Source: Aquanectria penicillioides
Taxonomy: Eukaryota > Ascomycota > Sordariomycetes > Hypocreales > Nectriaceae
Assembly: GCA_003415625.1 (NCBI GenBank)
Contig: PYIU01000007.1
Coordinates: 868,001-932,000 of the forward strand
DNA length: 64,000 nt
Direction of reading: 5' to 3'
Position 1 is the first letter of the stretch, and every line of letters begins with the position of its first letter. The position numbers and the translations under genes are program-made. The notes below the pieces were generated by a model that was not told where the DNA came from, did not search any database, and worked only from the letters and a program-made list of their open reading frames with translations. Positions 1-11,860 of this stretch are shown here, piece by piece.

Positions 1-3000
1 AGTTACTTAACTTTACTTAAATTTTTAGCAGTTCTTAGCATTAAGCTAAAGTTCTTTAATACTATTAGTCTAGAATGTTTATATAGACTATTAAATATAT
101 TTAATTAAATATAACTTTTCCCCCTTTAATTATTATATAGCTAATATTAACTTTATTAATACTTTTCTAATCCTTAATAAAGTATTCTTTAGGCAATAGT
201 ATATAATAAGGTTTAAATTCCTTTTTAATTAATATACTATTAATACTATACTATTTAGCAATATAATTAAAGTACTCCTTTAAAAATATTGCTTTTAGAT
301 TATTAATTATAACTAGATTAATAGCTTACTGAATCTATCTCTTTTTTAATAAAGGTTTAGGTTTTATTTATTTAACTTTTTTTATTCCCTTTATATAATT
401 AAAAACTATCTTTAAGATATTATTACTTAAAGGAGGGTTAAGGGTAATTAAGTCCTTAATAGTTATTTAAACTTTCAATTCTACTACCTTTTTATAAACT
501 TATCTTCTTATTTAAATAACTTTAAGCATTTAATTAAAAGCATCCTAATCCTTTTCTTTAAGGATAATATTAGTAATCTCTCTATTCTTAATAAGTTCTC
601 TATTTATAATTTAAATAAAAAACTAAGTTCCTTTTTCCTTTTTTTAATTAGCTAATTCCTCTTTTAATTTTACTTTTATATATTTTGCAGTATTAGTTTT
701 TAATATAATATTAGCAATAAAAGGGTTATTAATTAATTCTATAGCTTAATTATTAATAAGGATATAGTTAACTTTAAGTTCTTAAGTCTTTTTAAGGGAA
801 TTTCTATTAAGCATTAAGGAGCTATACTTTAGTTAATTAGTATACTTAAGGAAGTCTTTAATTAAATGCTTCTCTTCCTTAGCAACCTGCCATTTCTATG
901 CATTCAGCTTGTCCGCTATTATAACCTTAGCTTAGCTATAAATCTTAAAGGTAGGGAATTTTAAAATCTATAAAACAATCATTTTTCTTACTCCTTTTTT
1001 AATAGCAAGCTTATATACTAATTTTAAGGGTAGTAAGAGTTTCTATTGCCCTATTTAAATAAAGCCAGTATTGCTATTATAGTCTATAAATCCCCTTCTT
1101 TTATCTTCTATAAGAAGTGAGCAATAGTTTAGAAAATGCCCTACTTCTATATAATAGAAGCACTTTAGATCCCTATTATAACTTATATTAGTATAGAAGT
1201 TATAATAAGGATATATATAATTAAATTTTTCTATTTAATTAAAGTTATTCCTAACTAGCAATAATAATCCTATTTTTAGTTAATTAATCTTTTAGTATAT
1301 AATCCTTTTTAACTCTTATAACTTATTTATAATGTTTTAGGCTATATTAATTTATAGCTTCTCTATTCCTTTAGTAAGAAGACTTAACTCCCCTTTTAAG
1401 CTTTAGATAGGGTTAGGGAACTTAAGCTTTTAATGCTAAAGCTAATTTTAATAAGCAAAAGGTTTTTTGGTTTTTCTAAAATATTTAAAGTTATTATTCT
1501 TTCCTTTTATTTAAAAGATTTAGATTCCTTTTTTAATATTAAAAAAGTTTTTAATTAATCTAATTATCTCCTTATACCTTATTGTTCTTAAAGTATTTAG
1601 GTATTTCCCTTTCTATTAGCAAATATTAATAATAATATTTTTTAGTATAGCATTATAAATAGCTTAAGCCTATACTATAAAAGCCTTTTAGCTAATAGGA
1701 TTTACTCTTTTATTAAATTAGGCATACTTTATAAGCTACTAAAGGATAACTCTATACTCTATAGACTGGATTAAAGTTATATTTATTTGCTAGAGCTTAT
1801 TTTTAGGTAAATTTAATTGATTTAAATCCTAATACTTAAAGGTTTTTAAGAGGTTCTACTTTATAGCAGCCCAATTATTGCCTTTTAGTAAGTTTATAAT
1901 ATCTTAAGACACTTTAAAGGTTATATAGTATATAAAAGCTTTACCCTTTATACTATCTATAACTTCTTAGCTAGTTATAAATCTATTATATAATCTAAAG
2001 AAATATATAATATTCCTTCTATTAAAAATTATATTAAGCAATTAAATAGGGGTAATAGTTGCTTTTATTATTTTGGCTAGTATATTTAGTTTATTCTCTT
2101 TAGGAATATTAATATTAATAGTATTAATTAACTTAAAAAGGATAGTTAAAGATTATTAATTATATTAACCCCCTTTATTTTTAATAGGGCTTAAGGGGTT
2201 TAATTGCATTTAATTAAATGTTCTTTTTATTTTTTTATTTAAGGGCATTAGTAAATTATAGTTATTAGGATTCCTATAATAAGTGTTTTAGTATATATAT
2301 ATAGGGGAGTATAGGCTAGCTGCCTAACTTTTAAAATTATAAGTTATAATAAAATAATATATATATATAATAAAAGAATGAAATAATAAAATAAATTAAA
2401 ATATATACTAAAATAATTAAAAAAAGTAAAAAAAAGGGATAATAGTATTGTATTTAGTAAGGCTTTATCTTAATGAATTTAAACTAGCTTTTTAAAGTTA
2501 ATAATAATAGGTAAAGTAGCTAATTAAAATAGTAGTAAGTGTATATATATGCCCTTTAGCTAAAGTCTAAAGACTAATAAGGATAATAAAAATTTCCTAT
2601 TCCCTATAATTAATTAAAGGTTAAGTAATCTTTTTTTTCCTTTTCTTTTTCCTTTTTTAATTTGCAAACTAAGCTTTTAGCAATCTTAAGTATACTTTAA
2701 TATTTAGAAGTATTTAATTAAATACTTATGCATTATTTGCACTATTATTTTGCCTTATATGCCTTTATGCTAATATATTAGCACTATATTAAGTTATTGA
2801 ATTTTTCTATATATTTACCTTAACTATAGTAGTGGGTTTTCTTTTTTTAGAATGCAAACTTATATTAGTATCTTTACTTACCTTTAGTATTATTTTTAAT
2901 TTTAGTGCTCCCTATTTTCATAGAAATAATAGATTTTCCGGTATCTAGAAATTCCTAGATCTTTACAATTAATTATCCATTACTTCTTTAGGTTCTTAAT

Positions 3001-4860
3001 AATAGCTTAAAAGTATTATTAAAGAGTTTAATTAAATACTTTAGTATCTTTTTAAATAACTTAAAGGCTTCTTTTTATTATAACCTCTAAATGTATTAGT
3101 GGATAGGGACACTAGCTAAAATACATACCCTACCCAAAAGGGTATAGGGTAAGCAGGTTCGGTTGAAGACTAAATAGCCTTCCTAAGCAGCTGCAAATAA
3201 CTTAAAAGAGTATTAAAGCATTTAATTGAATGCTTTAGAGTATCCCTTAAAGAAAAGAAAGAAAGAAAATAGGGCAGAAAGTTATAAATAAAGTAATATT
3301 ATAAGGGGCTGCATTAGGACTTTAATAGGGTCTAAATGCAAGGAATTTAGAATTTTAAAAATAAAAATTAATTAAAGAAAACTGCCTATTCATTTCCTAT
3401 ATCTCTAAGGTCCCTTTTATCTTCCTGACCAACCTAATGATAGATTGATCCACATTACCCTAGACCCTAACTTAGTACCTTAAAAAGGTATAGCAATTAT
3501 CCCTTAAGAACTTCATTTAAGCTAAAGGCATATATATTACCTAATTGGACTTTTTTAACTAATAGAAGGCAATATATTAGGCTGTATTTAAGGCCTATTA
3601 TATATATATAGGCTTTAAAAAAGCAGGGCTAATGCCCCTTACTCTTAAGGTTATTTTATAGCCTTTCCATTAATTAATTAAGAATTAAAAAGAGCCCTTA
3701 TTTTCTATATAGCTTAAGAAGAAAGCTATTACCTTAAGGAAGACTAAAAGAGATCTTGCTGCTATTTAAAGCATATAGAAGCTAGACCTTTTAAGCAGCC
3801 CAATTAAGCAGGTTATATTAAATGCTATAGCCTATTTTAATCTTATAATTATTACTTAATTAATGCAAAAAGAGATAATTTAGCAATACTAAAAGCAAAT
3901 TGCTTTATAGTTCTAATATATATATATATAGCAGTATATTTAGATTAATAATAGGGCTTTTATAATAGAGAAATTGCATAAAAAGGTTAGGGATTAAGCT
4001 TATAAGAACTAAAAAAAGAAAAATAAAAAGAATATTTAGTCCTAAAAGAAGCTTTTTAATTAATTGCAAAAAGATAAGGCCAAAAGGAAAAAAATAGCCC
4101 CTTTAGGTTCTATTTCTTATAGCTAGGCTATACTAAAGGCTATATAGAAACTTTAGGAAAATGCAATAATCCTAAAAGAGATTAAAGCCATTAAAGCCTT
4201 AAAGAAGCTTTAGCTTTAGGCTAATAAAGTAAAAAAGTAACTTTTATTAAATATAGCCTTATTAATTTACTTTAATTATATCCCTAAAGTAATTAAATAA
4301 AAGGCATTATAAAGGTTATTTAATTAAGCTAGTATAATTTAAATAGATATTATTATTACTACTTAAATTAAAAATTAAAGTAATAGCTAAAATTATAGCT
4401 TAAAGGACTTTATATTAATAATATTATATTTATTAATTAAGCTACCTTCTTTACCCTTAAATATAAGCTTTAATAATACTTTAATTAAGATTATTTAAAC
4501 TATTTAAATTAAAGCTTTATATTAATCTCTTTTATGCATTTAAAATACTATAATAAATAAAGATATTAATAATTAAGCTTATAGCTAAATACTTAATATA
4601 AATTATAATAAATTTAGCTTTAAATAAGCATTAAATTAATATTTTAATAAAAAAGAATTTAATACTATTATTTCTATAAAAGGTATATAAATTACTATTC
4701 TAAAGTTATAATAGCATTAATAAGCTTAAGCTTTATATAGCTAGAATTTAATAACTATACTATTAAAATAACTTATATTAATAGAACTAGTTATTTTAAA
4801 GTAGGTAATTCTAATAATATCTTTATTTTTATATTTAGACTTTATTTAATGAAGTTATGG
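1..4860. repeat. AT-rich, RIP-like repeat block
   Basis: The sequence is extremely rich in A and T, dominated by TTAA/TATA words, and has stop codons in all frames; no ORF of useful length survives. The top strand is pyrimidine-rich in roughly 1-2350 and purine-rich in roughly 3500-4850, as expected if two former coding elements lie in opposite orientation. This is the usual appearance of transposon DNA mutated by repeat-induced point mutation (C-to-T in CpA context) in Pezizomycotina. That process is inferred from composition; the element class (LTR, DNA transposon or LINE) cannot be told. Composition returns to normal within tens of bases near 4860. Confidence 0.8.
3126..3151. repeat. Short inverted repeat inside the AT-rich block
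   Basis: TACCCTA and its exact complement TAGGGTA flank a CCC-AAAA-GGG core, so two nested arms could form a hairpin. It lies in the one less AT-rich island of the block (about 3105-3195). It may mark the edge of a former element; no terminal repeat partner was identified. Confidence 0.4.
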
Positions 4861-4865
4861 ATAAG

Positions 4866-7155
4866 CTATATTGGAAAAGTTGGTTACGCTAGTAATGCGG
4901 TTACGGGTTTTGTTACCACCTCTCCGGCAGGAGAGGTGGGGTTGTCTATAAGCCCAGCGTAGCGCGCTTCTATATGACCCACCGGGTAATCCTTACACTG
5001 GCAAGACTGATACGTCACTCGTGAGGAGCAGATCAACAAAGCCTCAACAACACCAGGCTAGATAATTGACCAAACCCGACCATGAGATTCCCAATTAGTG
5101 CTGAAGTTAAACCCGGTGGCGGACCTAGAGCCTGGTGTCAGCATATGATAAGCAAGATACTGGCGGATCCGATTGAACCCCATATCCGGGGTAGCTCTCG
5201 TGACTATTGCGTACTACCGTAGGTACCCGAACGAGACCATCTGGGGAAAAAGAGGCCGAGGAATTAATCAACTTGTGCGAGTCACGAATAAAAAAGGACT
5301 GCAGCCGCGATCCGGTGTCCTCGTGATACTAAGGCGAGAGGGCGTACTTCACAGAAGCTAGTGTGTGGCGAGACGGCAAATGGCGGTATGCCATGATCGG
5401 TTGGTCACCCTCGCATCGAGCCGTGATCATGTATCTTGGAGTGATTGTGAGATTGTCAAATCGATGTATCACGAGTCAGTATGTGCTCCTTGATTTTGTC
5501 TCGTGTGTAAAGAGCTGCAGGTTCACAGACCGAAAGACCATAGGATGCACACTACGTTCTTATCATTGACACGCCGTTGATGTAACAGAAGATTGAATGA
5601 TTTGTCTTTTCGTATAATCCATAGATGTCTTCTGTTATAACACAAGGTCTGCTTCAATTCACCGAGATTTGGCGGTCTGGGGCTCGGTCTGGAACGGACT
5701 GTTGAAGCCGTGGGCCCCGGAACCCATGGGCCACTTGTATGTAATGGGAATCCAGGAATTGTGGGGGTGGGCCGAGATGCAGTTCCGGAGATCCCAGAGA
5801 AATGCCCGGCCGCCGGCGGCCCTATTGAGAGTCGTTCGAGCGGCTAGGGTCGTGGGGGTGGGTGGCTTATTGAAAGCCAGGCAGACCTGGAAACCGATTC
5901 ATTAGAGACGAGGCATCGCGTGGCAACTTTTACCGACGATCACTTTGGATGAGCGGGAGATAGTGAACAATTGATACCAGGCTGCGGGCGCTCGTATGTA
6001 TGCAGAACGTGGGAGTGCAGCTGACAAAGGGAGATTCCGGATGGATACGGAGCTCCGAGGCTCCGAGGTGGTAGTTGACGAAGTTTATGGCGGCGGTCTG
6101 GGGAAGAAGCAAGAAAATACAGAGAAAACCAGCGCCGTATCTCGCGACAGGAGAGCGTCACCGGCCCCCGGGCCGTTGCGCATCTCCGTGTCTGGGGTTG
6201 ATATCAACTCTCTCGTGACCGCCTTATGGGTGGGCATACAATAGCCTTTGGGCGTCGCTGACAACAATGCCATTACCTAACCTTGACCTAAGAAGCGGAC
6301 TTTCGTGACATGGCTAGCTGCGGCTCCCAGCGGCCGTCAAAGCTGACATCCCACAGGCGGGTGGCCGGCGGGCAAAGAGGGTCTTTGCAGAGGGCATAAC
6401 GAGACGGCCGTCTTCAGGACCTTGGAGCTGTCTGGGCAGGATGTCGTCGCGGCTCACAGGGCAACAACACACGGCGAAAAAGATAGGCTATATATCGTGT
6501 GGCACGGCTGTTGTTGGAGAAGATGGAGAAGGGCTCAAAATAACCAGATCTACGGGACGGGCTTCTAGAAACATGCGGCTTTGCACCAGGGATTTCGGTG
6601 GGCATGCGAACCCATGAACACAAAGTTGACCAACAAGAGCGCAGAGTGGGCGTTGGGGGGTTGCGCTGCTAGCACGAAAGCGGTCTACGCTGCGGTCGGC
6701 TGACCGATGACGGACGTCGAGAGCCAGTGGATGCCCCACAGCGGCCCTAGGATTCGTTTCTCTTACCACCCTAGAAATTCAGCTACGAAAGGTGTGGAAC
6801 AAGACAAAGCCGGCTTAGGCAAGGCGAAAGCGAAGGCGAAGGGAATGGCTACTCTTTGTGTGTGTAGGTGCCGTTGCGTGTTGTGTGGGTGAGGCTCTAG
6901 CGGTGTGGTTGAGGGCAGCTGCCACGAGGTTCAGCAGAACCTGGCCCCTAACAAACAATCGCAAGCCACCGTCTCACGAAAGCCAACCTCACAATCGAGA
7001 TGCAGCGGTTTCCATGCAACGGAGACGACGGCCGAAAGTGCCGCCAATGGCCGCGGCAGTGGAGCATCGACGCCAATTTTACTTTCGGCGCAGGTACGGC
7101 AGCTACTAGGCCTTGCTCTCCGCCCATACGTACAAATACCCACGCCCTCGCTATC
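4866..7155. other. Gene-free region next to the RIP block
   Basis: Normal-composition DNA with only short ORFs that have no recognisable family and overlap each other on both strands. The first 300 bases (4866-5170) contain a strong hairpin and could be the unmutated edge of a retroelement, but no long terminal repeat pair or primer-binding site was identified. No gene is supported. Confidence 0.5.
4916..4939. repeat. Perfect 10-bp hairpin with 4-base loop
   Basis: CCACCTCTCC at 4916-4925 is exactly complementary to GGAGAGGTGG at 4930-4939, with GGCA as the loop. It lies about 55 bp beyond the end of the AT-rich block. The function is unknown; it could belong to a mobile-element end or act as a structural boundary. 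Confidence 0.7.
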
Positions 7156-7405
7156 ACCTGCACTTAGGGGAAAGACGTGGAAACACCACTTGCACTTAGG
7201 GGTATAGTTTGTCTGAGTGCATTGACGAGTCCGCACATACCGCGTAGATGATCCCATCCCAACGCTCTGCCTTCGGTCCAACCTGCACTTAGGGGAAAGA
7301 TGCGGAAGGGCCACTTGCACTTAGGGGTTTAGCTTGTCTGAGTTGCGTGGACGAATACATGCCTCGTAGGTATTCCCATCCCGTCCCTTTGCCGGCGGCG
7401 GCCGA
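7156..7405 (+). repeat. 125-bp tandem duplication with four CACTTAGGGG boxes
   Basis: Two head-to-tail, diverged copies run 7156-7280 and 7281-about 7405. Each carries TGCACTTAGGGG twice, 32 bp apart, at 7159, 7191, 7284 and 7316. AGGGG is the core of the stress response element bound by Msn2/4-type C2H2 factors in fungi. The repeat ends about 315 bp before the arginase start codon, so it probably sits in that promoter; regulation by it is inference. Confidence 0.75.
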
Positions 7406-7719
7406 TTGCAGCCATGAGTGACTGCAAGATAAAAAGGGAGCTAGACGTCAGATAAAGAACTTTCAGCTCTCTCTCTCTCACTCTCCTCTCTTCAATTCAC
7501 ACTCTTCTCATCTCAACTCTCTTTGAATCTCGAATTCACAGCCTTTGGTGTGCTGCCGCTGTCTCTGCTTTTTGCCCACCCACAATCTCCACCGATACCC
7601 TTGACATCTTTATCTGCATTCACCACTCATAGCCAAGCTAGCTAGCTACGTCATCGCGCACCTCCCCACCACAACCACACACTCAACAATTTGCACGTGA
7701 AGACACCTCGCTGTACACA
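7406..7719 (+). promoter_or_regulatory. Arginase core promoter and leader
   Basis: A TATA-like GATAAAAAG lies near 7428 and is followed by a CT-rich tract (about 7470-7530) typical of transcription start regions in filamentous fungi. A C-rich leader then runs to the start codon. No conserved upstream peptide was recognised. Confidence 0.5.
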
Positions 7720-8893
7720 ATGAACTTCGGTGTTGTTAGCAGCCGCTTCCTCTCTAAGCCCGACGAGCTGGGCGTCGTTGCTGTCGGTTTCTCTGGTGGC
7801 CAGGTAAGCTATAATTCCATCTCGGACTTTGCCCAAGACCTTGTTTTTACACTCGGTCGTTTTCTTCCGTCTTACTCAATCTGTACATGGGTGTGCATTG
7901 TTTGCGGCTGCTAACTCATGTCTTGTCTCATCTTTTAGCGTAAGGAGGGTGTCGATGATGGCCCATCCTTCCTCATTGAATCCGGTCTTTTGACTCAAAT
8001 CCGCGATGAGCTCGGCTACAAGCTGTACGGCGACGAGTCCGTCCAGACTTTTGAGGACATCCGCCCTGCTGAGGATCCCGACTACCGCGGCATGAAGGCC
8101 GCCCGACACGCCTCTGCTGTCACCCGCAAGATCGCCTCCCAGACCTATGAGCACTCTCTTCAGGGTCGCATGACTCTCACTCTCGGCGGAGACCACAGCA
8201 TTGCCATTGGCACCATTGCCGGCACTGCCAAGGCCACCCGCGAGCGCCTCAACCGCGAGATTGCCGTCATTTGGGTTGATGCCCACTCCGACATCAACAC
8301 CCCCGAGTCCAGCGACAGCGGAAACATCCACGGCATGCCCGTGGCTTTCCTGACTGGCCTGGCCAAGGATGAGAACGAGGAGTACTTTGGCTGGGTCAAG
8401 GACGACATGCGAGTAAGCGTCAAGAAGATTGTTTACATTGGTTTGCGATCGGTTGATCTTGGCGAGCGCAAGATTCTCAAGGAGCACGGAATCAAGGCCT
8501 TCAGCATGTTTGATGTGGACCGGTAAGTTCCCGTGTCTTGCTAATTTACGAGGATGAAACCGGCCCGGAAGCTGACATTGACCTCTTAGCTATGGTATTG
8601 GCCGCGTTGTCGAGATGGCCCTCGCCCACATTGGATCCGACACCCCCATCCACCTGTCATTTGATGTCGACGCGCTCGACCCCATGTGGGCTCCCAGCAC
8701 CGGAACTCCTGTCCGTGGTGGTCTGACCCTCCGCGAGGGTGACTACATCTGCGAGAGTGTGCACGAGACTGGCAACCTGATTGCTGTTGACCTTGTCGAG
8801 GTCAACCCTCAGCTCGCTACCGAGTCGGCCACTGAAACCGTTCGCGCCGCCGCTTCTCTGGTGCGGTGCTCCCTGGGTGAGACCCTTCTGTAG
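7720..8893 (+). CDS. aga: Arginase
   Basis: Hydrolyses L-arginine to ornithine and urea, the first step of arginine catabolism, probably in the cytosol because no targeting peptide is seen. There are three exons: 7720-7803, 7939-8522 and 8590-8893; both introns are GT-AG (GTAAGC...TTTTAG and GTAAGT...CTCTTAG) and the joined frame gives 323 residues, normal for fungal arginase. The binuclear manganese ligands are all present: GGDHS with H114, DAHSD with D142, H144 and D146, and SFDVDALDP with D248 and D250. The start is the first ATG after the CT-rich leader. Minus-strand ORFs overlapping it are frame shadows. A 125-bp repeat with stress-element cores lies upstream. Confidence 0.97.
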
Positions 8894-11131
8894 ATCAAAA
8901 ACATGGACATAAGCAGGAGACGGAGTTTGTTATTATGTATGGGATCGCATGGATGAGATTTGATGATATCATATTACCCCTTGAGTTGAATGAATGATTA
9001 GGCCGGCGCATTATAGGATTAGCGAGATCGCTCTCGAACAAAATAAAATGACGCATCTTCTTTCCTCGAGAATTTTGGTTCTCCCTTGCCTTTGGTTTTG
9101 TGCATCGCATAGTACCGGAATTGAATGCGTGTGATTGTCAGAAGGAAACTAGCCCATGTGCACTGGCATCAAATCAACACGTGTCACCGAGATGGATCAA
9201 TGAACTCACATCAGTTGTCTTAGTGTATAGATATGGAAGAGTGATGATGAATATCGAAGATAATTGTTCATAGATCGATTAGGTATTAGTGCTTTTGTAT
9301 CTGAAGTGATGGTTTTTGACAACGCTGCTGTATTTGATAATCTTCTGGTGAACTTTACCAAGGGGTACTCGTAAACAGTAGGCCTCATTCCTGGTGGCCA
9401 TCGTTTGACCGCCCATGAAACTAAGATGAAACCAAATGTGAAAAGCAAACCACTGCAAAAATCGATTGTATGATATTGGGATAATATAATTGATTGCGCT
9501 AGCTAGTCCCCTGAGCAAAAATTTGCTAAATCACTCGTCGCCTCACTTTTGTGCAATCTATTGTGGTGGTGGTGCAGTGAGTTTCAAGGTGCAGCCTGGT
9601 TCTGATGGCCAACGTAGCAGTTACCTGCAAGCACCGAGGGGCCGGCCAGCCAGATCTGTCAACGTCGGAGCAATGCTTTTAGATTGAACTTGCCCCGAAG
9701 AGTATAAAATATAGTGAATGTGGCTGGAGGAGCAAGGAACAGCACTATAGAATTTCCATTTAGATCATGAATTTGTCCGCGTGCTAGGGCGATGGCCGTT
9801 TTTCTTTTCTTTGATATTGGTTGTTGTGTGTTGTGGCTCTCTAGCGGCCCGGCTTCCCCCCTGGGGGCCGTTTAGGTGGCCCCCAGCCACCGCATTTTAC
9901 CGGGGCGGATAGGTCAACGCTCCACTAAACCGGCCGCCGTGTCCGCGCCCAACCTCCCCGAATTTGGCCGAATCGCGCTGCAGCATGTTGAAGCTGCCAA
10001 CCCTGACTGGATGTATCCCTGGGTATTTATTTCACACGAGGCGGGCAGGCTTCTCGAATTTCCGCATGTCGCGTCTTTTAATTAAAACTCACGACTCCTT
10101 TTTTTTTTCTTCAGCATCGTCATACACTGTCTTTCCCCATCATCGTCGTCCTGCGAAACCGCCGATCTGCCACTCGTCACCACTGCGAGACGACCTCACA
10201 CCCCCTCACCAATACCGACTCGCCATCTGAATGATTCTCCACCTACGAGCAACCTTGGGAAGTCGCCACGACAGCACACCAACTGGTCCACCCGCGAACT
10301 GAGATCCAAGCACAAGACGCAGGGCGACCAAGCAAACGGGCATCACCGCCTAAAGCCGAACATCCTCAATCATCCAATACTTGGGACAAGCTACTGGGTG
10401 ACTCACCCTTCCCATTCCCTGCGATTCCCCCTCGATCGAAATAGCCACAACAGGGCGGTCACGGGCATTTCCCTCGCCCCTTGATCTCTGCTCCTCCCAC
10501 CTCCGGTCGCACCGACAGACGCCCGCCTGCCAGGCACCGCATAAACACTGGTTGGCACCCGATTTCTAAGTGGAGTCCAGTCCCTTTTGGTTCTTTTGGG
10601 CTCCACGGAACAGAGCCTTCTTTTCAGGCTTCTTAGGCTTGGAGCGCCTCAAAACGCAGCAAGACGTGGCAGCCTCAGGGGACTGGGCATCGAGACGAGG
10701 CCATCGCCACCAAGCTTGGGTTGCTGTGCGCACGATTGAATTTTTTTTTTATACCTGGAAGTGTACGCTTGCTCTGCTAGCAGTGTTCATGTGCCGTGTG
10801 TAGTGGCTCCCTTTTTTACTGTACACATCTTGATGCTCTCAGCGATTGAGCGACGTCATCCCCGCTCCGCTGCTTCTACCGGCAAAGAAGAGGACGAGCT
10901 CCTGCTCAACAACTTCCAAAAACACACAGGATTCCCTTGACTGGGCAATTCTGCATCCCCCACCACACGCAAAACCGACACGTGCGACATTGCACCTCCC
11001 GCCCGCATTCTTCATCACCGATTTCTCAAACTCGTCGATTTATTCGTCCCCTTGACACGACAACCTCGTCGTGATAACCCCTCCTGCTTGATCCACGCAC
11101 CAACCTGCGCAACAAGCAACAGCCCGTCACC
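8894..11131. other. Intergenic region
   Basis: No gene is supported. The first few hundred bases are AT-rich, as for the arginase 3' UTR. From about 10080 to 11131 the DNA is C/T-rich with poly-T and TTCTTCAG tracts, which suits a long promoter and leader for the membrane protein at 11132. ORFs here are short and lack family features. Confidence 0.5.
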
Positions 11132-11860
11132 ATGGTCGCCAAATCAGCATACACGGGCTACACGGGGACAGGGACCGGATACACCGGGTCGTCTTTGACC
11201 TATGATCGACAAGTGTCTAGCCATGTTCGAACGTACAACTGGCCGCCGCTGCAGCTCAATTTCTGGATCTTCATGATGCTCCTTTGTTCATGCTCGCTCA
11301 TTGGTGTCTTCGCCACTTTTATCCAGATCCAGGACCAACTTCTCCTGCCCATTCCTTGGTACGTTTTAATGCCCCCTCGCCGAAGTAATATCCTGGACAT
11401 GGAAGACTAATGAGTTTCCAGGTACTTCCCTTACCTGATCACTGTCGCATGCCTCGGCGTTGTCTTTATCGCGCTTGTCTTCTGGCTCATCGCTCAACGA
11501 CGACTGCTTCCAGCGATAGTGATGATCGGCGCCTTTATGCTGTTTGTCTTGTGGCTCGTGGGCTTGGTTATGATTGCGATCCAGCTCTTCGGCCCGGACA
11601 ACTCCATTCAGAGTGTCTGTAGCATTCAAGTATTCAACCGGAACCCCAAGGGTCAAACGCAAGAGACGATGGCTTGGTTACAACAGCGAAATATCTGTAA
11701 GTTTTGCCTTGGCACCTACCGATCTAGCGCGAATATGGATTGCTAACGGAAATTCGTAATAGGTCAATCATGGCAACTTGCTTTCTCCATGTCCTTGACG
11801 GGCGTCGTTTTCTTGATCTGGGTCATGATCATGTCATACCAGGTCTTTGCCAACTCGTGA
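11132..11860 (+). CDS. Four-helix MARVEL-like membrane protein
   Basis: Three exons (11132-11358, 11422-11696, 11763-11860) join in frame through GT-AG introns (GTACGT...CCAG, GTAAGT...ATAG) to give 199 residues. A Gly/Thr/Tyr-rich cytosolic N-terminus (residues 1-40) is followed by four hydrophobic helices. These begin around FWIFMMLLCS, YFPYLITVAC, LLPAIVMIGA and QLAFSMSLTG. A loop between helices 3 and 4 contains two cysteines. The four-helix order with short tails resembles MARVEL-type proteins of fungal plasma-membrane domains, but I do not recognise a named family. The function is unknown. The gene structure is well supported because all three exons continue the membrane pattern. Confidence 0.85.

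Noticed and set aside
4866..5180. Possible LTR and primer-binding site
   Set aside because: No second copy of the sequence was found within the window and no clear TG...CA ends; only the hairpin is certain.
7876..8487. 203-codon minus-strand ORF
   Set aside because: Exact overlap with arginase exon 2; a codon-bias shadow with Leu/Val/Gly/Ala-rich composition and no family features.
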